Shown one piece after another: positions 10,788 to 19,822 of a DNA stretch of 64,000 nt. A program made the translations under genes and the position numbers. This DNA is from Setophaga petechia (Eukaryota; Chordata; Aves; Passeriformes; Parulidae). Position 1 is the first letter of the stretch, and every line of letters begins with the position of its first letter. The DNA lies in the NCBI GenBank assembly GCA_024362935.1, contig JANCRA010000065.1, positions 868,001 to 932,000 of the forward strand. Direction: 5' to 3'. Below the pieces are notes generated by a model. It was given only the letters and a program-made list of their open reading frames with translations, made no database searches and was not told the origin of the DNA.

Positions 10788-11416
10788 AGGTTGACAGGAG
10801 TAGAAGTAACATGAGGCCTAACCCAGGCCGTCTGTCCCTCTGGGTTCGTGACCAGCACAGGCCGCTGGCTCACATAGCATTGCGCCATCCCTCCCAGGCC
10901 TGCGACAGATGTCCCCACCGGATCCAAGGGCCACTCCGGGGGCCAGGCGGCTAGGGAGAGAACCGTGACGTCAGCACCGCTGTCGAGAAGCCCGCAGAGG
11001 TGGATTTCTGACGGCGCCACACCAGGAACAGACAGGGTACACAGCATCTCGGGACGGTCCTTGGTCAGGACGGCAGTCCAGTGAACTTGAGGCGGCCCAG
11101 TGGATCCAAAGCTGCCTGCTCCACATGACTGGTCAGCTGTCCTGCGAACAGAGGACTTAAAAGGCACAAGTTGAGCGAGCCGCGTCCCTTTCGGGATAGT
11201 GACGGGGGGGGTGGGTGTGGAGACCATGGCACAAATCTGGCCTGTGAAGTCTGCATCAATAAGCCCCAGGTGAACAATGATGCCCTGAAGGGTGGCACTG
11301 GACCTCCCCATAAGGAGAGCACTCATGCCCCCACCCAAAGGGCCAAAGGCATCCAGGGGAACCTTATATATTTCAGAAGAATCTAAGACGACTGTTGCTG
11401 CGGTGCAGACATCCAC
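10733..11416 (-). CDS. Family II pro: dUTPase-protease
   Basis: Frame between gag and pol. The first part is a dUTPase (motifs GRSS, GLIDADFTG, and the IPKGTRLAQL loop) followed by an aspartic protease with the LDSGADVTVL active site. Such dUTPase-PR fusions are known from betaretroviruses. The listed start is only the first in-frame start-like codon. The frame stays open further upstream inside gag, and translation would come from a -1 shift. It overlaps gag by at least 34 bp and pol by 55 bp. Confidence 0.9.
   Translation of the reverse strand: MDVCTAATVVLDSSEIYKVPLDAFGPLGGGMSALLMGRSSATLQGIIVHLGLIDADFTGQICAMVSTPTPPVTIPKGTRLAQLVPFKSSVRRTADQSCGAGSFGSTGPPQVHWTAVLTKDRPEMLCTLSVPGVAPSEIHLCGLLDSGADVTVLSLAAWPPEWPLDPVGTSVAGLGGMAQCYVSQRPVLVTNPEGQTAWVRPHVTSTPVNLWGRDVLSVWGVRIGTDF
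10736..10742 (-). promoter_or_regulatory. Candidate pro-pol -1 frameshift site (GGATTTT)
   Basis: On the minus strand the pro frame ends G GAT TTT TGA. The heptamer resembles the known pro-pol slip site of mouse mammary tumour virus (GGATTTA), and a -1 slip there enters the pol frame. No downstream pseudoknot was evaluated. Confidence 0.6.
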
Positions 11417-13749
11417 ACCTGCGGATCCGCGGGTGCTGGCTGCAAGCCGGCAAAGGAGACCTCCATCGGCTCCGGGGTCTGGAGAGAAGCTTGTGTCTGG
11501 GCGTGTCCCTCCTGCGCGCTCCGCCTGACGTTTCCTGAGCCCGGCAGGGCCTGGCCATTAACGTGAACAGTCGCCTTGCAAACATTGGACATGTGATTTG
11601 GCCTACCACACCGACCGCACAAGAACATGGGGAATTTGACCTTCTGCACTTTCTTCCCTCGCTTCTTGCCAGCCTGCACAGTCGCCTGCTGTGGCCGTTT
11701 GCCCTGCGGCACCGCCCAAACCGGCTGCACAGCGGCAGCCACAGCGACCAACTTCCGACCCAGGGGAACGATGTCTGCACAGGCCTCCGCCATCTCGGAG
11801 ATATTAGGGACACCAGGCAGAGCCACTATGACCTTCCTACAAGCAGCATTGCAATTACACCTGACAAGGTTTGCAATTGTAACGCTCCTAGCCAGAGGAT
11901 CAGGCACCTGCCTTTCTATAGATGCAATCAGCCTCGCCGCAAATTCCATGAAAGGCTCATCATCCCCCTGGACAATGGTCGAAAATGACTGTTTCGGAGC
12001 AGCCATCTCCAGGGTCTGGACAATTGCTGCCATGCCCAGTGTGTGGCACTGGTCAAGCACAAGGGGATCAAATCCAACCTGCCCCTGAACATTCTCATAA
12101 TGCCCTGTCCCTATTAGCATGTCAGCAACAACCCCATGCCTGGGGTCCTGCTGCCCCAGTGCAGCATTTTTCACCACTGCTTCGGCTGCCAAACGAGCCC
12201 ACTTGGTCTCAAAAACACCAAATTGCACAGGGTCAAAAAGAGAGTGTGCCACACGACGGAGATCATGAGGCATTAACACCTCCGTATCAATCCTCCGGAG
12301 AATCTGCATAACCTCAGCAGACCCCAAACCACGCTGAGCAACTGCTTCGCGGAGTTCCTTTTCCAGCTTATATGAAAGGGGTTCATAGGTGTTGTGAGCA
12401 ACGCCCCTGATCACAGGGAAAGCCTGGGGACCCCTTGGCAAAGCCACCGCACCTGCTGTGTCCTGGCCCTTGGGCCCCACGGGGACAAGGGATGATTGAC
12501 TGGGACCCAGGACAACACCACTCGCCCCCGCGCCCCCTGCAGCACCGGCAGAGCCAGAGAAGCTCACTCCGCGACCCTGCAGATGCCGCGAAGAGGCAGG
12601 TTCATTCATCTCGTCAGTCTTGGTTTTTGCCTCTCGCCAGAAACGCTCGGGGTACTTCGGCCGCACAGTCACCTGACACGCAGGAAGCGTCCAAAGATTT
12701 GATGAAAAGGCGCCATGGCCCCGAGCAGCCACCGGCCTCCCACTGGCCGTGTCAGCAGTTGCGCTAAAGGTAAATACCTCAGCGCCTTGCCGTGCCGCAG
12801 CTCCGGGAGGGGATGCCTCGGTGGACGCAGGTGCCGGCACAGTCCGCAAATCTGGCACGGGCTGGGACGGGACCTGCGCGGGGGCCCCAGCCCCCGACGC
12901 GGGGGGTGGGCGGGATGCCGAGAGAGGCGCAGCCCGTGGAGCCGCATCTCTGCGGGGCGGCACCAGGGAGCCGGGCAAGCCCCCTATGAGAGCCCGCCCC
13001 AAGCCACAAGACTCCACAGTGGGCACCGCCCCCACCGAGCGGAGAGGGGCGGGCTGCCCGCCGACCGGAGCAGGGATGGATGGAGCAGCGACTGACGACC
13101 CGCCCCCGGCCGCCTTCACCGACTGCGCATGCCCAGCAGGCTGCACAGACCCAGAGACAGACGAAGCCGCCTCCCCCACTGAGGAGCCTGACCCGGGGGA
13201 GTGAGAGCCCACCCCCTCCACGCTCAGGGGGAATGTGGTGGATACACCGCAATGTGGACACAAGGTCGTCACAGAATCGGACTCAATTCGAGGCGGAAGC
13301 TGACCCTCCAACGCTGGGAAGGCATAAAGAGAGGCCAACCCATCCCCCGCACAGGACACACCGTCCTGTAGCGCGGAGGGGGATTCTATGTCACAGAGAA
13401 GATCACCTTCCCCCTCCTCCACGTCCGAGACAGAAGGACTTCCCTGGGAACTCCGAGAACAAGAACTAGAATCCCGCCAGAGCTCCTCACATCTTTTCCA
13501 TTGAATCAACAGAGACCCGACATCCTGAGTGCAATCATCAAAGAGAGCTTCCATGAGACAGGCCCCCACGAGAGACCATTCCTCCCTCGAGAACACCTTC
13601 CCAGGGACCGAAAAGAAACCCCGTTCTCGGGCCCAGAGAATCAATCTTTCAAAATCATCCCAGGAAACAAAAACCTGTCTCCACTCCAGAACCGCTTTCC
13701 AGAGTTCCAAAATGAGGGAATCATCCCCGACACCCAGAGAGGTTGCCAT
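11383..13749 (-). CDS. Family II gag polyprotein
   Basis: A 788-codon frame with no break, from an ATG at 13,749. It contains a long Pro/Ser/Ala-rich middle region. The capsid has a major homology region at about residue 592 (QGDDEPFMEF). The nucleocapsid has one CX2CX4HX4C knuckle at about 711-724, preceded by a Lys-rich stretch. The N-terminus does not begin Met-Gly, so a myristoylation signal is not evident. The structural proteins would assemble the particle core. The frame is more intact than expected for an element whose LTRs differ by about 2.7%. A weak slip-like heptamer AGGAAAC lies at 11,530-11,536, from which the pro frame is open. Confidence 0.9.
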   Translation of the reverse strand: MATSLGVGDDSLILELWKAVLEWRQVFVSWDDFERLILWARERGFFSVPGKVFSREEWSLVGACLMEALFDDCTQDVGSLLIQWKRCEELWRDSSSCSRSSQGSPSVSDVEEGEGDLLCDIESPSALQDGVSCAGDGLASLYAFPALEGQLPPRIESDSVTTLCPHCGVSTTFPLSVEGVGSHSPGSGSSVGEAASSVSGSVQPAGHAQSVKAAGGGSSVAAPSIPAPVGGQPAPLRSVGAVPTVESCGLGRALIGGLPGSLVPPRRDAAPRAAPLSASRPPPASGAGAPAQVPSQPVPDLRTVPAPASTEASPPGAAARQGAEVFTFSATADTASGRPVAARGHGAFSSNLWTLPACQVTVRPKYPERFWREAKTKTDEMNEPASSRHLQGRGVSFSGSAGAAGGAGASGVVLGPSQSSLVPVGPKGQDTAGAVALPRGPQAFPVIRGVAHNTYEPLSYKLEKELREAVAQRGLGSAEVMQILRRIDTEVLMPHDLRRVAHSLFDPVQFGVFETKWARLAAEAVVKNAALGQQDPRHGVVADMLIGTGHYENVQGQVGFDPLVLDQCHTLGMAAIVQTLEMAAPKQSFSTIVQGDDEPFMEFAARLIASIERQVPDPLARSVTIANLVRCNCNAACRKVIVALPGVPNISEMAEACADIVPLGRKLVAVAAAVQPVWAVPQGKRPQQATVQAGKKRGKKVQKVKFPMFLCGRCGRPNHMSNVCKATVHVNGQALPGSGNVRRSAQEGHAQTQASLQTPEPMEVSFAGLQPAPADPQVWMSAPQQQSS

Positions 13750-13850
13750 TGACCCAAGAATAGTAAATAAAGCACCACAAAGAGGGGGGGGGGGGTGGGT
13801 GAACACCTCACCAAACTTGCTCACTGTCGCTTCTTAGCCTAGGCTGCAAT

Positions 13851-13868
13851 ACACTTTGGCGGTCACCA
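13851..13868 (-). other. Family II primer binding site (tRNA-Trp-like, weak)
   Basis: Read on the minus strand, TGGTGACC follows the 5' LTR after two bases. These first eight bases fit the tRNA-Trp primer used by avian alpharetroviruses, but the next ten do not. Position makes it the primer site; the tRNA is uncertain. Confidence 0.6.
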
Positions 13869-13870
13869 GA

Positions 13871-14164
13871 TGTCGTTATCAGACACAAAGGAACACTAGC
13901 ACACACCTCTTTCAAGGTGAAGGAAAAAAGGGAAGTTTTATTTTCTGACTCCTATATTTATAGTTTTACAAAGGTGACAGAGGATTGGAGGGTGACAGTG
14001 ACACCTCTCCAATGACACTGGCTACAACAACAGTCCATCAATTCTCTCCTCCTCCATCAAAGGAATGTGAAAAACAAGTTATTTACAAGAAAGTGTGTGA
14101 TAAAGTTCCTTAGAAGAATGTCAACATCAGAAGGCCTTGAGAATCTTAAAAAACCAGGGCGACA
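13871..14164 (-). repeat. Family II ERV 5' LTR
   Basis: 294 bp, partner of the LTR at 7,621. It is the promoter end of the minus-strand provirus. It carries the same TATAAATA and AATAAA elements. Directly followed on the right by the CCGAGAG repeat and then by ZNF leader sequence that continues the sequence seen at 7,560-7,620. Confidence 0.95.
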
Positions 14165-14670
14165 CCGAGAGCTGCCCCAAGGGCTGGCAGTGGCCAGGCA
14201 GGGTCCCCAGCAAGGCCCAGTTTGGATGTGCAGCCCCCAGTTTGCCCAGTTTGCCTCTCCTTTGGCCCGGGCCGGCTTCCCCCCGCCCGCAGCGGCAGGG
14301 AGCAGCCGAGAGCCCCGCGCTGCCCATCCCGTCCTGTCCCGGCTCCATCGCCGCTCCTGCCACGGGCTGCGAGGGCTGCGGGAACGGAGCACCGAGGGTG
14401 TGGCTGCTGCTGGGGGAGGAGGAGGAGGGAGGGAAGGGCAGGGATGGAGGGGGAGGAGTAGGAAGGAGGCGGGGTTAGGGGGGAGGAGGAGTCATGCAGG
14501 AAGAGAGATGGAAATATGAGAAAGAGGTGGGGTTAGAAAGGTGGAGGAGGGGAGATGGAAGAGAAGGGACAAAGATGGATCTAGGAAAGCAGAAGGAACC
14601 ACATGCTCGAGCCCTCCTGAATTCGCAGCCCCCACCCCTGGGATCATCGCCCCCCCTCCTCATCCTGCAG
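14165..14670 (+). other. Proximal GC-rich leader exon of ZNF copy 1, with splice donor
   Basis: GC-rich block related to the distal leader, ending CTGCAG followed by GTGAGC at 14,671. It may be an alternative first exon and CpG promoter close to the coding exons. Unit 2 has lost the donor context and unit 3 has lost the whole block, so only ZNF copy 1 keeps it complete. Transcription start not determined. Confidence 0.5.
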
Positions 14671-15329
14671 GTGAGCGGGGAGGGGTTGCTTGGGCCAGAT
14701 ATCCCAGGGAGTCCCTCCCAGTTGGGTTTTTGGGGGGATGTTTGGAGAATGAAGAAGTCCAAGGCTGAGCGGAAAAGGCCCCTTGGGGGGACATTGGGTA
14801 GTGGCGGTGGCGGCTGCCGGCAGAGGCAGCCTGGAGGAGCAGAGCCCTGTGTCCCCCAGGAGCCCAAAGTGGGGAGCCCAGAGAGGGGGGAGCGCCGCCA
14901 TTGGCGGGAGCCTCAAGAGCCTGGAGAGGGGCAGGGGGGACTCCTTGGAGCCGCTGCAGCCCCGAGCAGAGAATGAGGGGAGAAGGGAGCCCGGGAGCCC
15001 AAAGAGCCCCGGCATCCCGAAATGGGGAGAGCCAAGAGGGGGGAGCTTTTGGCACTGCTGGGACTGCCAGCAGCCTGGGCAGGGCGGGCACCGAGGAGAA
15101 GAGGGAGCCCCAATCCAAGCTTGACGTCCAGGAGCTGGGACAGGGAGGAACCCCCGAACACCAAAGGGGAGACACCAGGGTCAGGGAAGCCCTGGGAGGC
15201 TTTTTCAGGGCTGAATCTTGGTGCTTGGGAGGTTTTCTGGAGCACAGATACCCAGTGACTTGTAGAGATGGACTCGGGCAGTGGGACCTTCAAACTCAAC
15301 GTGCTCATCCCTTGTTTTCCCCAAACCAG
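14671..15329 (+). other. ZNF copy 1 intron between leader and first coding exon
   Basis: G-rich intron, closely similar to 48,850-49,470 of unit 2. Ends in a pyrimidine-rich acceptor (CCCCAAACCAG) at 15,329. Open frames here do not look protein-coding. Confidence 0.6.
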
Positions 15330-15373
15330 GATTTCCCATTGCCAATCCCTGGGAGGCTATGAGGAAGAGGAAG

Positions 15374-17202
15374 ATGCCTCGGGACACTGAGGCAGGTGAG
15401 GGGGAAGTCAGTGTCTCTGGAATCCTTCAAATCAGAGGGTTTTGGGAAAGCTGCAAAGACAAGCCTCAGAGACAGTAGGAATGTGATTAGAGATTTACAG
15501 CAGCCATAAGATTGGTCAGGAGAAAAATAATGTAAGAAGTAGAAAGTAAGGAGAAATAGAGCAATGGTCTTGCATTAACATTTATCCAGAATAACCCACT
15601 AAAGTGCAGAAAAGCATATCTAGCAAGATATTAGGAAGTTCCAAGCTTAGTAATGGAGATGTGTGCATTGTGTTTTAAGGCTTACAAGCAGCTATTGTAT
15701 TTGAAATAAGCAAGCATTGTTTTTACCAAAGGTACATTTGCTTGGATGGAACTACTGTCAATATGCTTTTGCTTTGTGTGATTGGTCAAAAACCTTTTAA
15801 AGTAAGTTTTAACATTATGTTTTTTGTGTGCTACCTTGGATGTGAGCTGCTGGCATCTTCCTATTGTCATAACCAAGTAATGAGACTGATGCTGGAAAAT
15901 AACACAGCTCAGTACACGTTCCTAGCAGTCCCGTCCTGTTTGTGATTTGTGCACAGCCCCGAGCTGGCGATGAGAGCCCCTTTCCCCTCTGTGCTGCTCC
16001 ATCTCCCGGCCCAGCACGGCCCCGGCTGCAGCACAGCCCTGGGGGGATCTCCTTGCCCTTGCCTGTGGCACGGAGGCCAGTCCCATCCTGTCCTTGTCCT
16101 TCCTCGCCCAGAGCAGGAGCTGAGCATGGAGAGCAGGGAGGACAAATGCCTGCGGCAGAACCTGGTGGAAGAGGCCGTTTGGAGCAGCTCCACGGCGCAG
16201 GAAGCCACCGGGGAGGAAAAGGCCCGGAGATGCTGCACGAGGAGGGACTGCAAACGCAGCTGGCGGGGATGTGAGGGGGAAAGAGCCAGCCTGGGCCAGG
16301 AAGGCAGCCAGAGATGGAGCCAGAGCTCGGAGCTGGTGCTCCATGAGCAGGGTCATGATGGGGAGAAGCCCCACATGTGCGGGGAGTGTGGGAAGAACTT
16401 CAGGTGCAGCTCCAAGCTCATCGAGCACCAGAGGATCCACACTGGGGAGAAGCCCTGTGAGTGTGGGGAGTGTGGGAAGAGCTTCAGGAGGAACTGTGAC
16501 CTGATTGTGCACCAGAGGACCCACACTGGGGAACGGCCCTACGAGTGTGGGGAGTGTGGGAAGAGCTTCAGCCAGAGCTCCAGCCTGATCGCACACCAGA
16601 GGATCCACACTGGAGAAAGGCCTTTCAAGTTTTCCGTGTGTGGGATGCGCTTCAGCGAGAAATCCAGCCTTAACTCACACCAGAGGACCCACACAGGGGA
16701 GAGGCCCTTCCAGTGTGGGGAGTGTGGACAGAGCTTCACCACAAGGTCCAGCCTGATCACGCACCAGAGGACCCACACAGGGGAGAGGCCCTACGACTGT
16801 GATAAATGCAGGAAGAGGTTTGGGACCAGCTCCAGTCTCCTCCGGCACTATCAGATTCACTTGGAGGAGAGGCACTTCCAATGCCCCAACTGTGGGAAGG
16901 GATTCCAGTGCAACTCCCAACTCACCATCCACCAGCGCATCCACACAGGGGAGAGGCCCTACGAGTGTGATAAATGCAGGAAGAGGTTTCTGACCAGCTC
17001 CTATCTCGTCCAGCACTATCGAATTAACACAGAGGAGAGGCCCTTCCGCTGCCCCGACTGCGGGAAGGGATTCAAGCACAACTCCCACCTCATCAGGCAC
17101 CAGCGCATCCACACTGGGGAGAGGCCCTACGAGTGTCCCCAGTGTGGGAAGAGCTTCTCACAGAGCTCTAACTTGACCCAACACCAACAGAGGCACCAGT
17201 AA
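15374..17202 (+). CDS. C2H2 zinc-finger protein, copy 1 (two coding exons, 370 aa)
   Basis: Coding exons are 15,374-15,395 (ATG in exon 15,330-15,395; donor GTGAGG) and 16,112-17,202 (acceptor CTCGCCCAG). The short leader begins MPRDTEA; the joined leader and acidic/basic linker match a KRAB-less zinc-finger family expanded in birds. Ten C2H2 fingers with TGERP-type linkers follow. Finger 4 lacks its first Cys (Phe instead) and finger 8 has Asn for its last His, so both are probably unable to bind zinc. Contact residues -1,2,3,6 in order: CSKE, RCDV, QSSA, ESSS, TSST, TSSR, CSQI, TSYQ, HSHR, QSNQ. Predicted nuclear DNA-binding protein; the target is unknown. Its intron holds an extra 0.5-kb insertion. 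Confidence 0.88.
15415..15955. mobile_element. Insertion in ZNF copy 1 coding intron, type unknown
   Basis: About 540 bp absent from the same intron of ZNF copies 2 and 3, which is only 153 bp there. AT-richer than its surroundings, with CCAAT-like and TTTTAAAG motifs near 15,780-15,800, so a solo LTR is possible. No clear TG...CA ends or target duplication could be fixed. Confidence 0.45.
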
Positions 17203-17280
17203 GGGAAGCCCTGCGAGTGCCCCGAGTGCGGGAAGAGCTTCGTGCGCTGGTCCAGCTCCATCCCCCACTTTGGGCACAGA
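17203..17280 (+). pseudogene. Ghost zinc finger after the stop codon, copy 1
   Basis: In frame directly after the TAA, the sequence would code for one more finger (CPECGKSF). Here a 12-bp deletion has also removed the Trp-Arg-Arg-His part that copies 2 and 3 retain. Now 3' untranslated sequence. Confidence 0.7.
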
Positions 17281-17350
17281 CCTAGTCACTTGTATTCCCT
17301 GTGATCCATGTTGGGAAAACACCTGGCTGCTTCTCCTTTTGGTTTGCCCT

Positions 17351-18129
17351 TGTTATGTTTGCCTAATTATCCCATCATAAAAAAAAAAAAACAAACGATA
17401 TTTTAAAGTAGTAGTAGTGTTAATTGAGTATTTTGAAATAACAAAATTATAAAATTGGATACAATATAATTGAATCAAAATAGAGGATAATTTGGTTCAA
17501 ATAATAGCGCATAAGCAAAAGATAACCGCGGGGTACGGAGTGCAGGGCTCTGGGACCCTTGCCACCTCACGTACAAGCTTGCCAAGTAAAAATTACCCCC
17601 TTATATGCCATGGGTTAATACCATCTTCTCCTATTTTTGGTTCGTCATATTTCTATCTCTGCCCTCATCACCACCTTTATCACGCATGCGCCACCACTCG
17701 GTTTGGTGGTCGCACAAGCCTTTGGGGGTCATCTGATGAAGATTTCCTAGTCTTCCTCTGTGTCCGTTAATTCACCTTTGGGTTACACATGCACACCAAG
17801 CTAGTACAATATAAGCCAAAACTAATGTATCACTATATCTACATATCAAAGCAATAAATCCCTTATAATTAGCATTTTCTGGGACCCAACCAGGTTTTGC
17901 TTCCTTTCTGCTCATTTTTAGCAACTGTATCTTCGGCTTCTTTCCTCCTGTCCTTGTGAACATCTGCCAGGAGGGGGGAGGTGGAGCCCCTCCTCTTCCT
18001 CTCTTCTTTGGCATTACCACTTTTAACTCTTTTTATTATTCCCAATTAATATAATAATTAATATAATTACTGTACCAATATTGATTATTGTTTCAATTTT
18101 ATCAGCACAAATCATACCTATTTATCACA
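17351..18129 (-). repeat. Family III ERV 3' LTR (first copy)
   Basis: 779-bp LTR with ends TGTTATG...TTATCACA as read on the plus strand, inserted in the 3' flank of ZNF copy 1. Near-identical to 23,730-24,470 and 30,540-31,283 apart from an extra AT-rich piece at about 17,380-17,470. Followed on the right by a polypurine tract (minus strand) and env. Confidence 0.9.
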
Positions 18130-19822
18130 AATCCCCCATTTCTCTTCTTGATCATTATGATTAGTGCTTGATTAAAAAGCTATGCTCTGATATCCTTTAT
18201 ATTCTTCAGAATTTCGATTTTTTCGTTGTCTCTTTTCAACTTCAAACTTTTCCAGCATTTTTTATTACTGCTTCTAGTCTTTCACACTCACTTTCAAATT
18301 TGGTTAATATTTCTTGGTTTATTTCAGTCTTTTTAGGTCCTTGTTCCTTAACATGGGTTAATTTAGGTGTTAGTACCATTATAGATTTTGGTTTTCTTCT
18401 TTCTGCTGATTCTGAATCTAGAGACATTGTTGTAATCTGCATCCCTTGAATCACTATGTGAATTAGCTTAATAAAACATGGAATCATACAAGGCAGAAAC
18501 AAAAGTCTCAGAATTAAACATAACAACATGAACCTTAAATTTTTCTACCAAACACTTCAAAAGAGGTTATCCCACCAATCTGCTTTCAAGATTGAATTCC
18601 ATTTCTGTACTGGCACATGAGCCACTCTTTTAATCTCCTCTGCAAGTTCTGTGATAGCTTCTTCATAATCATCAATTTCTACACAGCACTCGGATTCATT
18701 AAATCTCCCACAAACTCCTCCTTCTTCTGCTTACAGATAGTCTAGGGCCATCCTGTTTTGGTGCACAAATGCCTGCATTTGAGTATATTCGTTCTGCAGG
18801 CCATTCGTCTTCCCCCCATTTTTGGTTCCCTCCTGCTGTTGGAAAGTTGAAATTCAAATCTCTTTTATTCCGCTGCAGGGTTTCATACAGTGGAATTCCT
18901 AACACATTGCTCTTAGACCTCGGTAGAACAAAGAAGGAGAGTTGTATTACTCTCAAGCTACAAGTTCTTCTCAATTTTTGAGGTAACTCACCGTATACTC
19001 ATTGCTCACAAATCCAATATATCCCATCTGGGGCTTTCCATTTTTTTATCACTTTTTTTTCCGGTTGTTCCCAATAAGGCCTCAGGCTGTTGATGGATTG
19101 GTAGGGGTTAGCTCCAGGACTTCTGTACCAGCATAAATTAATTTGTTCATCCCATTCACAATTTATTTCTTTTATTGGTCCCCAATATCCAACAGGGATT
19201 TCAGATTCCCAAAACTTTTGAACGATTATCTATATTGACACCAATGTGGATTTGCAAGAAGTATGCTCTTCTACTTTATTAAATCTCTTTCCTTCTCGAG
19301 TTATACAAATAATTCTAATTACTTGATGGCTTAAAATCCATCCTTCAGGTCTCTCTAATGTTCCAGAAATTTGGGTGTGATTCCATTTTAAAAATTGCTC
19401 TGGAGCTAAGCTCTCACCTTTCCACAGCCATCTTTCAGCCAATTTTAGACCTTCACAAATTCTGTAGCAATCTCTTGCATCAATCTCACAAACAAATTCT
19501 TATTCAAGGCTGGCATGTCCCAATCTTTGTAGTGCTGTTTTAGCTGTTTATATAATTCAGCCAATTCTTTTGACTCTTTTCACCTGTTCTTTCCTCTATT
19601 CCACTTTGTATCTTTTCTTCTTTAATTTTCTCTTTCAATTTTTTTTTTCTTTAAGTGCTTGGTTTCCCATGCCTATACTTGGATCCTTTCTATTATCATC
19701 TCTTTCAAAACTAAAAAAACCTTTTCTATTGAGGCAAATCTGATTACCATGGGGATAAGGAGCTCATCTATTATATCCCAAATTTTTCCCTACCCAATAC
19801 ATCTTTCCTTCTTTCAGACAGC
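18130..19822 (-). pseudogene. Family III env remnant (first copy)
   Basis: Downstream half of a gammaretrovirus-type env on the minus strand: membrane anchor and tail at 18,242-18,529, and TM/SU boundary region with an RNKR furin-type site at 18,699-18,974. SU pieces follow up to an abrupt break at 19,822, after which the sequence no longer matches the related copy at 26,340. Many stops and frame changes. Everything upstream (pol, gag, 5' LTR) is missing. Confidence 0.8.

Noticed and set aside
16112..17202. KRAB or SCAN domain in the ZNF genes
   Set aside because: No such motif in the coding exons or in upstream open frames; the leader fits the KRAB-less avian family.
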